Positions 17,365 to 26,744 of a stretch of DNA of 64,000 nucleotides are shown here, piece after piece. The DNA comes from Sphingobacteriia bacterium RIFOXYC2_FULL_35_18 (lineage in GTDB: Bacteria; Bacteroidota; Bacteroidia; Chitinophagales; Chitinophagaceae): the NCBI GenBank assembly GCA_001829005.1, contig MIAG01000001.1, forward strand, positions 310,001 through 374,000, written 5' to 3'. The first letter of the stretch is position 1, and each line of letters starts with the position of its first letter. The position numbers and the translations under genes are program-made. The notes under the pieces were generated by a model. It saw only the letters and a list, made by a program, of their open reading frames with translations, ran no database searches and was not told the origin of the DNA.

Positions 17365-18062
17365 CGCAATAAATTTTTGATGTCTTCATCTCCTTCTAAA
17401 TTATTCATCTGTTTTAATATTTGCGGATAACGCCAAGCAACCCTTCTGCTCATTGGCTTTACAGTAAATTTTTTAGGATTAGGCAAACAAGCTATAATCA
17501 TGGCTGCTTCCGCACGAGTAAGCTTTGCAGCGTCTTTTTTAAAGTAATATTTAGCAGCAGCTTGTATTCCAAAAATACCAGGACCCATTTCAATTACATT
17601 TAAATATACTTCTAGTATGCGCTCTTTGCCCCAAACCCATTCAATCAATTTGGTAAAATAGAGCTCAGGTACTTTTCGAATAAACTTGGTGATGAATCCC
17701 CCTTGCCATAAAAAAACATTCTTAGCTGTTTGTTGGGTAATAGTGCTAGCACCGCCCCCTAATGGAATTTTTGTTTTCTTTCCTTTTTTCTTGGGCTTTA
17801 AACTCTTCTCAATAGCATCCCAATCAAATCCACTATGGTCTGGAAATGCTTGGTCTTCACTAGCAATTGCAGCCAATTTTACCGAGTAATTTATTTGACT
17901 CCACGATACATAATCTCTTTTGAGACCATAACCAAAAGTATTGGCAATCTGAGTGATGGTGATTGGCGGCATAACCCATCTACAAACAATCGTATACAAG
18001 AGTGAACTCAAAAACAAAATCAGCAATACGCGTTTTGTTTTTTTCCAGATTTTTTTAATCAC
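17361..18062 (-). CDS. mtgA: monofunctional peptidoglycan glycosyltransferase
   Basis: A 233-residue GT51 enzyme that polymerises lipid II into glycan strands. One N-terminal membrane anchor (about 8-28) is followed by the GT51 domain with the catalytic-glutamate motif ASEDQAFPDHSGFDWDAI (about 67-84), GGASTITQQTAKN and the KERILEVYLNVIEMGPG motif with the second glutamate. No transpeptidase domain follows, so it is MtgA-like rather than a class A PBP. It converges on the NAD-salvage operon. Confidence 0.94.
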   Translation of the reverse strand: MIKKIWKKTKRVLLILFLSSLLYTIVCRWVMPPITITQIANTFGYGLKRDYVSWSQINYSVKLAAIASEDQAFPDHSGFDWDAIEKSLKPKKKGKKTKIPLGGGASTITQQTAKNVFLWQGGFITKFIRKVPELYFTKLIEWVWGKERILEVYLNVIEMGPGIFGIQAAAKYYFKKDAAKLTRAEAAMIIACLPNPKKFTVKPMSRRVAWRYPQILKQMNNLEGDEDIKNLLR

Positions 18063-18091
18063 TGATAATTATTTCAGTCAAAAGATACAAT

Positions 18092-18748
18092 CTATTTTAA
18101 TTGGTCTCCAAAATTGAGCACGCCCCAAATTAGTGCAATACCAAACCCAATCAATATTAGTCCTGATAATTTATTAATTCGGTGTAAAATAGTTGGGGTT
18201 AAGCGTTCTCTTAATTTACCAGCTAAAGCTACTTTAGCAATATCTGAAAGTAATACAAAGACTAAACAGGTTATAAAAACAATCCACTTGTATTGATTGG
18301 GGTTGGGGGTACTTGCGGCATCTCCTGTAATAGCAGCTGTCCAAGCAAACCAAAAAAGAAATACAGCCGGGTTAAGCATATTCATAAAATAGCCCGATAA
18401 GAATATACCCGCTAAATCTCTTTTGCGAAATTTCTTGATTTCAATTTTATTGTCTTCATCTACAATCACTTTTTTAAAGAAGAAAGTATAGATTCCTACT
18501 CCAATTAAAAAAATGCTGCCAGCAATTGCAATGGCATTACTATGAGAAAGGGCTGTAGTAAAAAAGGAAGTAAAAACATTACAAACCAACACTAAGCTAA
18601 TATCACTAGCCGATACGCCTGCAACAAAAGTATATCCTGCTTTGTGGCCATTGGCCAAACTTTGTTTAATAATGGCAAAAATGACCGGGCCCACTGAAAT
18701 ACTCAGAATCAATCCCAAAACCAATCCCTTCATCAATGGTGCAATCAT
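18092..18748 (-). CDS. LysE/RhtB-family exporter
   Basis: A 218-residue integral membrane protein with six hydrophobic segments and the family start KGLVLGLILSISVGPVIFAI, including the conserved GP in the first helix. LysE/RhtB proteins export amino acids or their derivatives; the substrate cannot be told here. A charged cytoplasmic loop (DEDNKIEIKKFRKRD, about 98-112) divides the two halves. A TATTTTTG element (minus strand) lies about 24 bases upstream of the ATG. Confidence 0.85.
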   Translation of the reverse strand: MIAPLMKGLVLGLILSISVGPVIFAIIKQSLANGHKAGYTFVAGVSASDISLVLVCNVFTSFFTTALSHSNAIAIAGSIFLIGVGIYTFFFKKVIVDEDNKIEIKKFRKRDLAGIFLSGYFMNMLNPAVFLFWFAWTAAITGDAASTPNPNQYKWIVFITCLVFVLLSDIAKVALAGKLRERLTPTILHRINKLSGLILIGFGIALIWGVLNFGDQLK

Positions 18749-18799
18749 GCCAATAGCCTTTGTTTAGTCAGTCCACAAAAATAACTGATTAGTGTTATT

Positions 18800-19453
18800 C
18801 TAACGGATAATTGTTGCGCTGATAATTTTATCTAAACCAGGAAAATGTTGAACCAAGTATTGATTGCCATACCGATAGATGGAATCTTGTAATGGTAGTA
18901 TCCTTTTGGCATATTGGTCATTCAATTGGAAAAAGATATTCATACCACTGATTACTTTGCCAAAGGGGGGATAGCCGTGTACCCCTTCTCTCATGGTAGT
19001 GTCTAGTTTAGCATTGTCTTGCATATTCACAAACAGTTGAGTAGTGCGAGAATTCTTTTCACTCCTTGCAAATGCAACCATTCCCTTTTTATGTTTTTGA
19101 ATTACCGGCTCATCTTTTAGTCGGGCTTTGTCCCAAAAACTACTTTCTTTAGGGTTATCAGAAATTCCAAACTGTACCACGTAATCTTTTTCTACCCTAA
19201 AAATATAGATATTGGTATAAAAACCTTTTTTTACTAAAGTATAAAATCGATCTGCTGCTAGAGGCGCCCAAGAACGATAAGACTGAATAATAAAATTTCC
19301 TTTGTTTGTTTTAAAGAGTACTTGAAGGGTTTCTGGTGCTCTTAAGTCTTTATGTATAAAAGTATTTTTCTTGGTGGTTGGTTGTGCAATTGCCAATGAG
19401 CACAATAATGAAGTGGTTATTAAAAAGCAGGCAAAATATAGCTTCAACTTCAT
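18800..19453 (-). CDS. secreted cyclophilin-type peptidyl-prolyl isomerase
   Basis: A 217-residue protein with a signal peptide (ending about SLAIAQP) and one cyclophilin domain (about 45-195) seen in VLFKTNKGNFIIQSYRSWAP, FYRVEKDY-like IFRVEKDYVVQFGIS, and PPFGKVISGMNIFFQL. Several active-site positions of CypA are loosely kept, so activity may be weak. It would assist folding in the periplasm. Its ATG overlaps the stop of the upstream GH3-family gene (ATGA), so both are cotranscribed. Confidence 0.85.
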   Translation of the reverse strand: MKLKLYFACFLITTSLLCSLAIAQPTTKKNTFIHKDLRAPETLQVLFKTNKGNFIIQSYRSWAPLAADRFYTLVKKGFYTNIYIFRVEKDYVVQFGISDNPKESSFWDKARLKDEPVIQKHKKGMVAFARSEKNSRTTQLFVNMQDNAKLDTTMREGVHGYPPFGKVISGMNIFFQLNDQYAKRILPLQDSIYRYGNQYLVQHFPGLDKIISATIIR

Positions 19454-20973
19454 TTATTTTTTTCTAAGAATTGATACCAATCATTTAGCATGGTTCCTTT
19501 TAATACCCTAGGAAATTTATGTTGACCTCCTACTTTGCCCTTACTCAACATAAAGTTCATAAAGTCATCTTCTTTTAATACGCTCAATCTTATTTCCTTT
19601 AAAGCGCTTTTTCTTTCAACTGCATAATCATCATTGAGTTCATTTAAACATTCATCAATGAAATTACATAATAGCTTTGGATCTACTTTATCGTCACATG
19701 CTACAAACCAATGGTGTCCAAAGAAATTATCTACAGGTATACCAGCAACAGTAAATTCTGGAATACTGATATTGAATTTTTGGGAAGCCATTTGAACAGC
19801 TTTGTTCATATTATCTACACTCAAATGCTCTCCCACCAAACTCAAAAAGTGTTTGGTTCTTCCTGTGATAATGATTTCCGACTTTTCTTTGTCTACAAAT
19901 TTGACTGTATCTCCAATCAAATAACGCCAAGTGCCTGCAGTAGTACTAATCAACAAAGCATAGTCCTTTCCTTCTTCTACTTCATGTAACATCAAAGCTT
20001 CGGGATTTTCAATCATTTCTCCATCAGCAGTAAAATTGATATCATCAAAAGGAACGAATTCTAAAAAAATATGTTCATTGGTTACCAATCGCATGCCCTT
20101 AGCATATTGGCGGTCTTGGTAAGCAATAAATCCTTCACTAGCCAAATAGGTTTCTATATACGTGATGGGTTTACCCAACATTTTTTCGAAACCTTTTTTA
20201 TAGGGCTCAAAACTTACTCCACCGTGCACAAAAAAGGCGAGATTGGGCCATAGCTCATGAATATTTTTTAATTGATATCGCTCTACTATTTGCTCTACAC
20301 ACATCTGAATCCAGGCGGGAACGCCAATTAAAAAGCCAATATCCCATTGAGGTGCTTTTTCAACTATTTCTGCTATTTTTTTATTCCAGTCTTTTTGTTT
20401 AGCTATTTTTTTACCTGGTTTATAAAATGGTTGAAACCAAAATGGCGCTTTCTTAGCGGTTATCCCACTGAGGTCTCCTGCAAAATAACCAGGCCCTTTT
20501 TGTAATTCGGTACTGCCTCCCAAGGTTAGCCAACCTTTTCCAATAGAAGTGAAGGGAATATTTTCGTACTTACCCAAACTGAGTAGTTGCTTAATCATGA
20601 CAATTTTATTGCCACGTAATAAATCGTTGGTTATAGGAATATATTTACTGGCCGACTCACTGGTTCCGCTGCTTAACGCATAATACTTGATTTTACCCGG
20701 CCAACAAATATCCGATTGTCCTTTGATGGTTTTATGCCACCACTCATTGTAAATTTTATTGTAATTAAAAGTTGGAACCAATTCCTGAAATTTTTTTCCA
20801 GGGTGTTTGCTCAATAAGATTTCATCAAAACGATATTGCTGACCAAACGAAGTAAACCTAGCTTTTTTCAACAGCTTTTTTAGCACCCTCAACTGATCTC
20901 TGCGGAGATTGTTCTGCGGAAGCCTGAGTGCCTTTAAAATTGCATTCGGCAGTTTAAGATCAATTATAGACAT
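19450..20973 (-). CDS. GH3 auxin-responsive promoter family protein
   Basis: A 507-residue protein of the GH3 family, acyl-acid-amido synthetases of the ANL adenylate-forming superfamily. Plant members conjugate amino acids to hormones; the roles of bacterial members are mostly unknown. The ATP-binding motif YALSSGTSESASKYIPIT (about 97-114) and the later YLIGDTVKFVDKEKSEIIITGR block (strong GH3 signature) are visible. It starts the operon with the secreted cyclophilin. Adenylation of a carboxylic acid is likely; substrate unknown. Confidence 0.88.
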   Translation of the reverse strand: MSIIDLKLPNAILKALRLPQNNLRRDQLRVLKKLLKKARFTSFGQQYRFDEILLSKHPGKKFQELVPTFNYNKIYNEWWHKTIKGQSDICWPGKIKYYALSSGTSESASKYIPITNDLLRGNKIVMIKQLLSLGKYENIPFTSIGKGWLTLGGSTELQKGPGYFAGDLSGITAKKAPFWFQPFYKPGKKIAKQKDWNKKIAEIVEKAPQWDIGFLIGVPAWIQMCVEQIVERYQLKNIHELWPNLAFFVHGGVSFEPYKKGFEKMLGKPITYIETYLASEGFIAYQDRQYAKGMRLVTNEHIFLEFVPFDDINFTADGEMIENPEALMLHEVEEGKDYALLISTTAGTWRYLIGDTVKFVDKEKSEIIITGRTKHFLSLVGEHLSVDNMNKAVQMASQKFNISIPEFTVAGIPVDNFFGHHWFVACDDKVDPKLLCNFIDECLNELNDDYAVERKSALKEIRLSVLKEDDFMNFMLSKGKVGGQHKFPRVLKGTMLNDWYQFLEKNK

Positions 20974-21040
20974 GCGTTCGTTAACAGTTAAGCTACGAAG
21001 CTAAACTAAATGAATTATATATAATATTTTGTGAAAACCC

Positions 21041-21901
21041 TTATTGAATTTTTTTCTTGAAATTAGCCATCCAAGCTATAATTCGAATACAATTTTTTAA
21101 CCACCAAGCCCCAACAGCGCCTCCATATAAATGGCGGTATTTGTTTAGAAAAATGATCATTGAACCATAAAAATGATCCAGATACGCTGGATCTTGTTTA
21201 GAACTTGCTCCTTTATAATGGGTGATGATTAAGTTGCCTAAATAATGGTTTTCGAATCCTTGCTGAAGTACCCTTAAACTGAGGTCTATATCTTCCCCGT
21301 ACATAAAAAAAGATTCATCAAAGCCCCCTATTTTTTTAATTAGTTCAGTTGGCATCAAGATAAAAGCACCTGCTAAAACAGGCACTGAATGAATCTGGTT
21401 TTTATCTAAATGGCCTAAAGCATAACTATTAAAAAGAGCCGATTTAGGAAAAAGCATCGCAAGACCCATCAATTTAAATAAAGACCCTATTAAACTTGGC
21501 TGATCTCTCTTACTTTCCGGTAAAAAATATCCATCACCATTGTGCATTTGCACTCCTACTGCACCCACAGCTGAATTAGAATTTAAATATTGAACAGCAT
21601 CTTTGAGCGTACTGGATTGTATAGCAGTATCAGGATTTAAAAACAATATATATTTTCCAACCGCCTTTTGTAATGCTAAGTTATTGGCTTTAGCAAACCC
21701 TAAATTTTGGGTTAAACAAATCCATTGAATTGTTGGAAAGTCATGCGCCAATACAATTTGTTTGGTTTCATCTGTATCATTGTCTACAACAATAATCTCT
21801 GCATTTAATTCACTCAAAGCAGCTGAGACTGCCCTCAAGCATGCATCTAAATAGGGATATACCCGATAATTAACAATGATTATGGAAAGTTCGGTAGTCA
21901 C
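21041..21901 (-). CDS. family 2 glycosyltransferase
   Basis: A GT2 enzyme of about 287 residues with the Rossmann-like start TTELSIIIVNYRVYPYLDACL, the nucleotide-sugar DxD-like region FLNPDTAI (about 90-97) and the GEDIDLSLRVLQQGF ED motif of rhamnosyltransferase-like GT2 members. A hydrophobic C-terminus ends in a basic tail. No ATG exists near the N-terminus. The GTG at 21901 gives a normal start and avoids overlap with the divergent suhB, whereas the open frame extends to a TTG at 21955. It probably builds surface glycans. Confidence 0.87.
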   Translation of the reverse strand: MTTELSIIIVNYRVYPYLDACLRAVSAALSELNAEIIVVDNDTDETKQIVLAHDFPTIQWICLTQNLGFAKANNLALQKAVGKYILFLNPDTAIQSSTLKDAVQYLNSNSAVGAVGVQMHNGDGYFLPESKRDQPSLIGSLFKLMGLAMLFPKSALFNSYALGHLDKNQIHSVPVLAGAFILMPTELIKKIGGFDESFFMYGEDIDLSLRVLQQGFENHYLGNLIITHYKGASSKQDPAYLDHFYGSMIIFLNKYRHLYGGAVGAWWLKNCIRIIAWMANFKKKIQ

Positions 21902-21931
21902 AATATTGTTCCAAAGATGCAGAATCTGGGT

Positions 21932-21939
21932 TACTTTTG
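21932..21939 (+). promoter_or_regulatory. -7 element abutting the suhB start (leaderless)
   Basis: TACTTTTG fits TAnnTTTG exactly and ends 4 bases before the suhB ATG (21944), so the transcript should begin at about the A of the start codon. No clear TTTG -33 box lies at the expected distance. Confidence 0.45.
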
Positions 21940-21943
21940 CGCC

Positions 21944-22720
21944 ATGCTTAAACAAACCTTATTAAAAGCCACCGAAGCAGGGGCTGTTCAACTTCGACAT
22001 TTTTTTAATGGGACATTTGCCATTAGCAATAAAGAAGGCATTAATAACCTGGTAACCGAAGCCGATCATGCAGCAGAAAAGGCCATAATGGATACCATTC
22101 AAGCCGAATTTCCTGATCATTTTATTTTAAGTGAAGAATCAGGTGAATTAAAACAAGATTCTACTTATAAGTGGATTATAGACCCTATTGATGGAACAGT
22201 AAACTTTGCCAATGGCATTCCTATATGCTGTGTGAGTATTGGTATAGAGAAGGATGGTAAAATGATAATGGGCGCGGTATACAACCCATTTATGAATGAA
22301 TTTTATTTTGCAGAAAAAGGAGCTGGAGCTTATTTAAACGATCAAAAAATTCAGGTAGGAAATAAAACCAGTTTAATCAAGAGTTGCTTGGTAACAGGTT
22401 TCCCTTATACTTATTTAGATGCACCCAATGGACCCTTACAGGTATTTGAAAAATTAATCAGAAAGGGGGTTCCAGTAAGAAGATTGGGTAGTGCGGCAGT
22501 TGATTTGTGTTGGGTAGCAGCTGGAAGATTCGATGGATTTTATGAACACAAATTGCAAGCTTGGGACAGTGCTGCCGGATTTTTAATGGTTGAAGAAGCT
22601 GGTGGAAAGGTAACCGACTTTAAAGGGGATTATTATTCTCCTTACCAACCACATATCATTGCGACCAATGGACATATTCATGATGAATTAGTAGCTGTTG
22701 TAAACGGAGGACCTTTCTAA
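21944..22720 (+). CDS. suhB: inositol monophosphatase family protein (SuhB-like)
   Basis: A 258-residue Mg-dependent phosphatase. It has the metal-binding motifs ILSEESGE (about 64-71), WIIDPIDGTVNFANG (about 82-96) and the C-terminal WDSAAGFLMVEEAGG. It removes phosphate from inositol-1-phosphate or related phosphates. The ATG at 21944 is preferred over one nine codons upstream, because the promoter-like element sits between them. It starts a three-gene run with thiL (9 bases apart) and an S41 peptidase. Confidence 0.93.
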   Translation: MLKQTLLKATEAGAVQLRHFFNGTFAISNKEGINNLVTEADHAAEKAIMDTIQAEFPDHFILSEESGELKQDSTYKWIIDPIDGTVNFANGIPICCVSIGIEKDGKMIMGAVYNPFMNEFYFAEKGAGAYLNDQKIQVGNKTSLIKSCLVTGFPYTYLDAPNGPLQVFEKLIRKGVPVRRLGSAAVDLCWVAAGRFDGFYEHKLQAWDSAAGFLMVEEAGGKVTDFKGDYYSPYQPHIIATNGHIHDELVAVVNGGPF

Positions 22721-22729
22721 ATTGATTTT

Positions 22730-23761
22730 ATGGAACAAAGAACAGAAATAGCCGATTTGGGCGAGTTTGGTTTAATTGAACACTTAACCAAAAATGCAGA
22801 AATACAAAATGCTTCTACCATTCTAGGCGTGGGAGATGATGCTGCAGTAATTGACCATTTTGGCAAACAGACCGTAGTGACCACCGACTTGTTATTAGAA
22901 GGTATTCATTTTGATTTGATGTATACTCCCTTAAAACACTTGGGTTACAAAGCAGTGGTAGTAAACCTCAGCGATATTTATGCAATGAATGCGACACCTA
23001 CTCAAATTACATTGAGCATTGGTATCAGCAATCGTTTTAGCGTTGAAGCATTGAATGAGTTTTACGAAGGTGTTTATTTTGCTTGTGAAAAATATGGGGT
23101 TGATTTAATAGGTGGTGATACTTCGTCTTCATTAAAAGGTTTTGTAATTTCTGTAACAGCCATTGGAGAAGTAGCCCCTGATCAATTTGTAAAAAGAAGT
23201 ACTGCTAAAAAAGGAGATTTGATTTGTGTGAGCGGAGATGTAGGTGGCGCTTATTTGGGATTAACCTTAATGGAAAGGGAAAAAAAGATCTACCAAGAGA
23301 ATCCAAATATTCAACCAGACTTAGAAGACGAGAGTTATATAGTAGGCAAATTACTAAAACCTGAAGCTAGAAAAGACATCATTGAATTTTTTGCCAGCAA
23401 CCAAATTGTTCCAACAGCAATGATGGATGTTAGCGATGGCATCAGTAGTGAAGTTTTGCATATTTGCAAACAGTCAAATTTAGGAGCAAGAGTATATGAA
23501 GAGAAGTTGCCTATTGCAGATGCGAGTAGAAAAGCGGCATTTAAGTTTGGCTTAGATCCAACCGTTTGCGCACTAAATGGTGGAGAAGACTATGAATTAA
23601 TTTTTACCATTGCCCAAGAAGACCACGATAAAATTGTACTGAACGAAGAAATCAGTGTAATTGGATACATCACCGACTTAGAAGAAGGAGTAAAACTCTT
23701 AACTAAAGGAGGCAATCAATACGACTTGAAGGCACAGGGTTGGAATGCTTTTAATTCTTAA
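22730..23761 (+). CDS. thiL: thiamine-monophosphate kinase
   Basis: Phosphorylates thiamine monophosphate to thiamine diphosphate, the last step of cofactor synthesis. The 343-residue protein has the AIR-synthase-like fold with GVGDDAAVI (about 33-41), the metal/substrate motif TTDLLLEGIHFD, NLSDIYAMNATP, LIGGDTSSS and the C-terminal GGEDYELIFT. Length is normal. It is cotranscribed with suhB and the following protease; no other thiamine gene is in the window. Confidence 0.95.
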   Translation: MEQRTEIADLGEFGLIEHLTKNAEIQNASTILGVGDDAAVIDHFGKQTVVTTDLLLEGIHFDLMYTPLKHLGYKAVVVNLSDIYAMNATPTQITLSIGISNRFSVEALNEFYEGVYFACEKYGVDLIGGDTSSSLKGFVISVTAIGEVAPDQFVKRSTAKKGDLICVSGDVGGAYLGLTLMEREKKIYQENPNIQPDLEDESYIVGKLLKPEARKDIIEFFASNQIVPTAMMDVSDGISSEVLHICKQSNLGARVYEEKLPIADASRKAAFKFGLDPTVCALNGGEDYELIFTIAQEDHDKIVLNEEISVIGYITDLEEGVKLLTKGGNQYDLKAQGWNAFNS

Positions 23762-23763
23762 GC

Positions 23764-25233
23764 ATGAGAAGCTTGCTGGTATTGGTTTTGAGTATTTTAC
23801 TAATGGGCGAATTGAACGCCCAGAAAGCATATAATGATTTACCAAAGTATGCAGCAAGCAAATTAAAAGAAGATGCTACAATATTAAAAAAAGTATTGGA
23901 AGCCAATCATCCAAGCTTGTATTGGTATACCCCCAAGGAACAATTAGACAGTGCTTTTGAAATGATGATCAATGGCATTACCGATACTTTAAATGAAATT
24001 GAATTCAGAAATAAAATTGCACCATGGGTGGCCTTAATAAAATGTGGTCATACTACTGCGCTTTATTCAAAAAAGTTCATCAAGCAATTACCACCTTATC
24101 GATATCCACGTTTCCCTTTACAAATCAAATTTTGGGAAGACAGTGCTGTTGTATTGAGCAATGGTTATTTTAAAGATTCCATTATTCAACGCGGAACTAT
24201 TCTACAAGCCATCAACAACAAACCCATTGCGTATTACAGAGATCATTTATTTAAACAAATAACTACAGATGGATATGCCATCAATCACCAATACCAAACA
24301 TTGAGTAGTAGTTTTCCGGATGGCTATAAACAGGTATTTGGCGTAGACAGTACTTATTTAATTGGATACATCAATCAAGCGGGAAAAGCGGATACCATAT
24401 CATTAGGTAATTTTGCTCCAGTTCCAAGAGATACGGGCAGCAATAGACCTAGGCCAACAATTAGACAAACCACTTTAAGCAAAAGACAATTGCGCTTATT
24501 GTCGATTCGTTCCCTAAGTATAGATACTGTTACACTTAGCGCTTATATTAGACTGACTTCATTTAGTAAAGGAAATTTAAAAACTTTTTTTAGGCGCAGT
24601 TTTAAAAAACTCAAGAAAGAAAATATTCAACATTTAATTCTCGACTTAAGAGAGAATGGAGGAGGAAGAATCAGTAATAGTATTGCGCTAACGAAATACT
24701 TAAAACAAACCCCATTTAAACTTGCAGACTCTGTAGTAGCAATTAGCAGAAAATTTAAACACGGTAAATACATTCAATCAAGCTGGCTCTATTGGTTGGC
24801 CATGAATTTTGGGGCGAGCAAAGCCGCCGACGGTACAATTCACTACAAAAGATTTGAACAACACTATTATCAACCAAAAGAACGTTTGGCTTTTAAAGGA
24901 AGCACTTATTTAGTGCAAGGAGGTTATACATTTTCTGCAGCTACGATGGTAATAAGTGCATTAAAAGGACAAGACAATATGACCATAGTAGGAGAGGAAT
25001 CTGGTGGTGGATATTATGGTAATTCGGCCCTGCATATCCCCAATATTACTTTACCAAACACGAAGCTAAGAGTGAGGCTCCCATTGTATAAAATGGTAAT
25101 GGATCAAAACAGACCAAAAGGAAGTGGCATTATACCAGACATAAAAATACCGCCATCTTCGTATGCAATCCGAATGGGATTTGATCCAAAAATGGCGGCA
25201 ATTCAAGCTTTGATTAAAAGCAAAAACAATTAA
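23764..25233 (+). CDS. secreted S41 family peptidase-like protein
   Basis: A 489-residue protein with a signal peptide (1-19, ending MGELNAQ). The C-terminal catalytic domain resembles S41/C-terminal processing proteases: HLILDLRENGGGRISNSIAL (about 294-313), the Ser-containing GGYTFSAATMVISALKG and the GEESGGGYYGNS loop. A PDZ-like segment (VLSNGYFKDSIIQRGTIL) lies before it. The usual S41 Ser is present in TFSAA; the Lys partner cannot be assigned with certainty. It is the last gene of the suhB-thiL unit and converges on the small gene at 25230. Confidence 0.85.
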   Translation: MRSLLVLVLSILLMGELNAQKAYNDLPKYAASKLKEDATILKKVLEANHPSLYWYTPKEQLDSAFEMMINGITDTLNEIEFRNKIAPWVALIKCGHTTALYSKKFIKQLPPYRYPRFPLQIKFWEDSAVVLSNGYFKDSIIQRGTILQAINNKPIAYYRDHLFKQITTDGYAINHQYQTLSSSFPDGYKQVFGVDSTYLIGYINQAGKADTISLGNFAPVPRDTGSNRPRPTIRQTTLSKRQLRLLSIRSLSIDTVTLSAYIRLTSFSKGNLKTFFRRSFKKLKKENIQHLILDLRENGGGRISNSIALTKYLKQTPFKLADSVVAISRKFKHGKYIQSSWLYWLAMNFGASKAADGTIHYKRFEQHYYQPKERLAFKGSTYLVQGGYTFSAATMVISALKGQDNMTIVGEESGGGYYGNSALHIPNITLPNTKLRVRLPLYKMVMDQNRPKGSGIIPDIKIPPSSYAIRMGFDPKMAAIQALIKSKNN

Positions 25234-25616
25234 TGTTTTTCTCCTGGCTTACACTTTTCTTTTAGTTCATGAAACACATCATGTGTAGCAGTAATTAAAG
25301 TGGTTAATTCTTTATCTGATTTTTTTGCTTTAACAGCATTTTCTACAGCATAACATTTTAAAACCAATTTTTTTAAGATTGGCTTAGCAACAGTAGCATC
25401 ATATCCTGCCGGCACTGCACCTGATTCCCAAGCTTTTGCTTTTGCAACTAGGTCTGCAATATTCGTTTTCAAAGGCTTTAAATTTCCTTCTTCAGCAGGA
25501 TGAAAAGTTTTGCTCATCACTCCGTGAAAATCTTCCATTTGTTTCCAACTTGCTTCTTGTGCATTTGTGCTAAAGCCGAGCATTGCAGCAAAAGCGAATA
25601 CCAATAATTTTTTCAT
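25230..25616 (-). CDS. small secreted helical protein of unknown function
   Basis: A 128-residue protein with a clear signal peptide (about 1-19, GFSTNAQ). The mature part is Lys/Ala/Glu-rich and should fold as a helical bundle resembling cytochrome b562/c' proteins in length. It has a HDVFHELKEKC C-terminal helix but no CxxCH, so covalent heme is ruled out. Non-covalent heme or metal binding through Met/His is possible but unproven. Its stop overlaps by 4 bp the stop of the opposing peptidase gene. Confidence 0.75.
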   Translation of the reverse strand: MKKLLVFAFAAMLGFSTNAQEASWKQMEDFHGVMSKTFHPAEEGNLKPLKTNIADLVAKAKAWESGAVPAGYDATVAKPILKKLVLKCYAVENAVKAKKSDKELTTLITATHDVFHELKEKCKPGEKH

Positions 25617-25648
25617 GATGTTTAATTTTTTGAGTCTATAAAATTACT

Positions 25649-26737
25649 TCATTCAACAGAATGTATCAACGCTAAATCCTCATTTAGTCCTATCCAGTCA
25701 GCTTTTTGGCCTGGCTTTAACATTCCTGTTATTCCCTGCTTTTGTATTACTTGCGCAGGATATAAGGAACACATTCGAATGGCTTCCCCTAATTCAATAT
25801 GGCAATATTGATGCAATTTTTGCATACAAGCCAACATGGTTAATGCTGATCCACTCAAAATTCCATTCGATTCATATTTATCTCCATTTAATTGATGTGG
25901 ATATGCACCAGTAGCAGTGTCTGTTACCGCGTCGGTGATGGCAAATAACCGATTCCCTAGTTGCTTTTTAGCAATTTGAATGGCTTCAAAATTTACATGG
26001 TATCCATCAGGCACAATGCTGCAATACACAGTGGGGTGATTAAAAATGGCTCCCACCATTCCAGGCTCGCGGTGTTGCAAAGCGCTCATAGCGTTGTACA
26101 AATGGGTAGCGGTTCCAATCCCATCGTTAAAAGCTTTTGTTGCGGTTGCATAATCGGCATTACTATGTCCTGCAGAAACCACTACGCCATATGATTGTAT
26201 TAAATCTACAATGGATGCATCACAAACTTCAGGTGCAAGGGTAATCATGGTAATAACACCCTTTCCATATTCCAATAATTCTTTTACTTGTTCAGTTGTA
26301 GGTTGATAAATAAACTCGCTTAAATGCGCCCCTCTTTTAATTGGATTAATCCATGGACCTTCCACATGCAATCCTATACAACGATTACCGGGTTGTTTTT
26401 TAAACTCCCTAACCGCATCTATACAAGCATGAATTACTTCATTGCTATTGGTAGCAACAGTTGGCTGAAACCAAGCCGCACCGCCATTTACACAATAGTC
26501 TTTTAATAATTGTAAAGATTCCACCGTTGGATAAACGCTCAACAATTTTCCACCTGCTCCATAAATTTGTACATCTATTAATGCAGGAATGAGCAGTGGT
26601 ACTTGCTTGGTGGCAGTTACTTTAAGCGCAACAGTAGGTAATATAGATTCTACCATACCATCTTGAATAATCAAGGCATGATTAATTAACCATTCTGTTC
26701 CAGTAAAAATTTTATTCGCTGCAATAATTTGTTTCAT
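25649..26737 (-). CDS. nagA: N-acetylglucosamine-6-phosphate deacetylase
   Basis: Removes acetate from GlcNAc-6-phosphate during amino-sugar catabolism and cell-wall recycling. The 362-residue amidohydrolase has metal and substrate residues in LHVEGPWINP (Glu), SAGHSNADY (His), THLYNAMSALQHREPGMVG (His) and the catalytic-Asp motif FAITDAV. It follows the omega-amidase-like gene by 7 bases. No nagB or transporter is adjacent, so use in recycling fits as well as chitin/GlcNAc use. Confidence 0.94.
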   Translation of the reverse strand: MKQIIAANKIFTGTEWLINHALIIQDGMVESILPTVALKVTATKQVPLLIPALIDVQIYGAGGKLLSVYPTVESLQLLKDYCVNGGAAWFQPTVATNSNEVIHACIDAVREFKKQPGNRCIGLHVEGPWINPIKRGAHLSEFIYQPTTEQVKELLEYGKGVITMITLAPEVCDASIVDLIQSYGVVVSAGHSNADYATATKAFNDGIGTATHLYNAMSALQHREPGMVGAIFNHPTVYCSIVPDGYHVNFEAIQIAKKQLGNRLFAITDAVTDTATGAYPHQLNGDKYESNGILSGSALTMLACMQKLHQYCHIELGEAIRMCSLYPAQVIQKQGITGMLKPGQKADWIGLNEDLALIHSVE

Positions 26738-26744
26738 AACTAAC

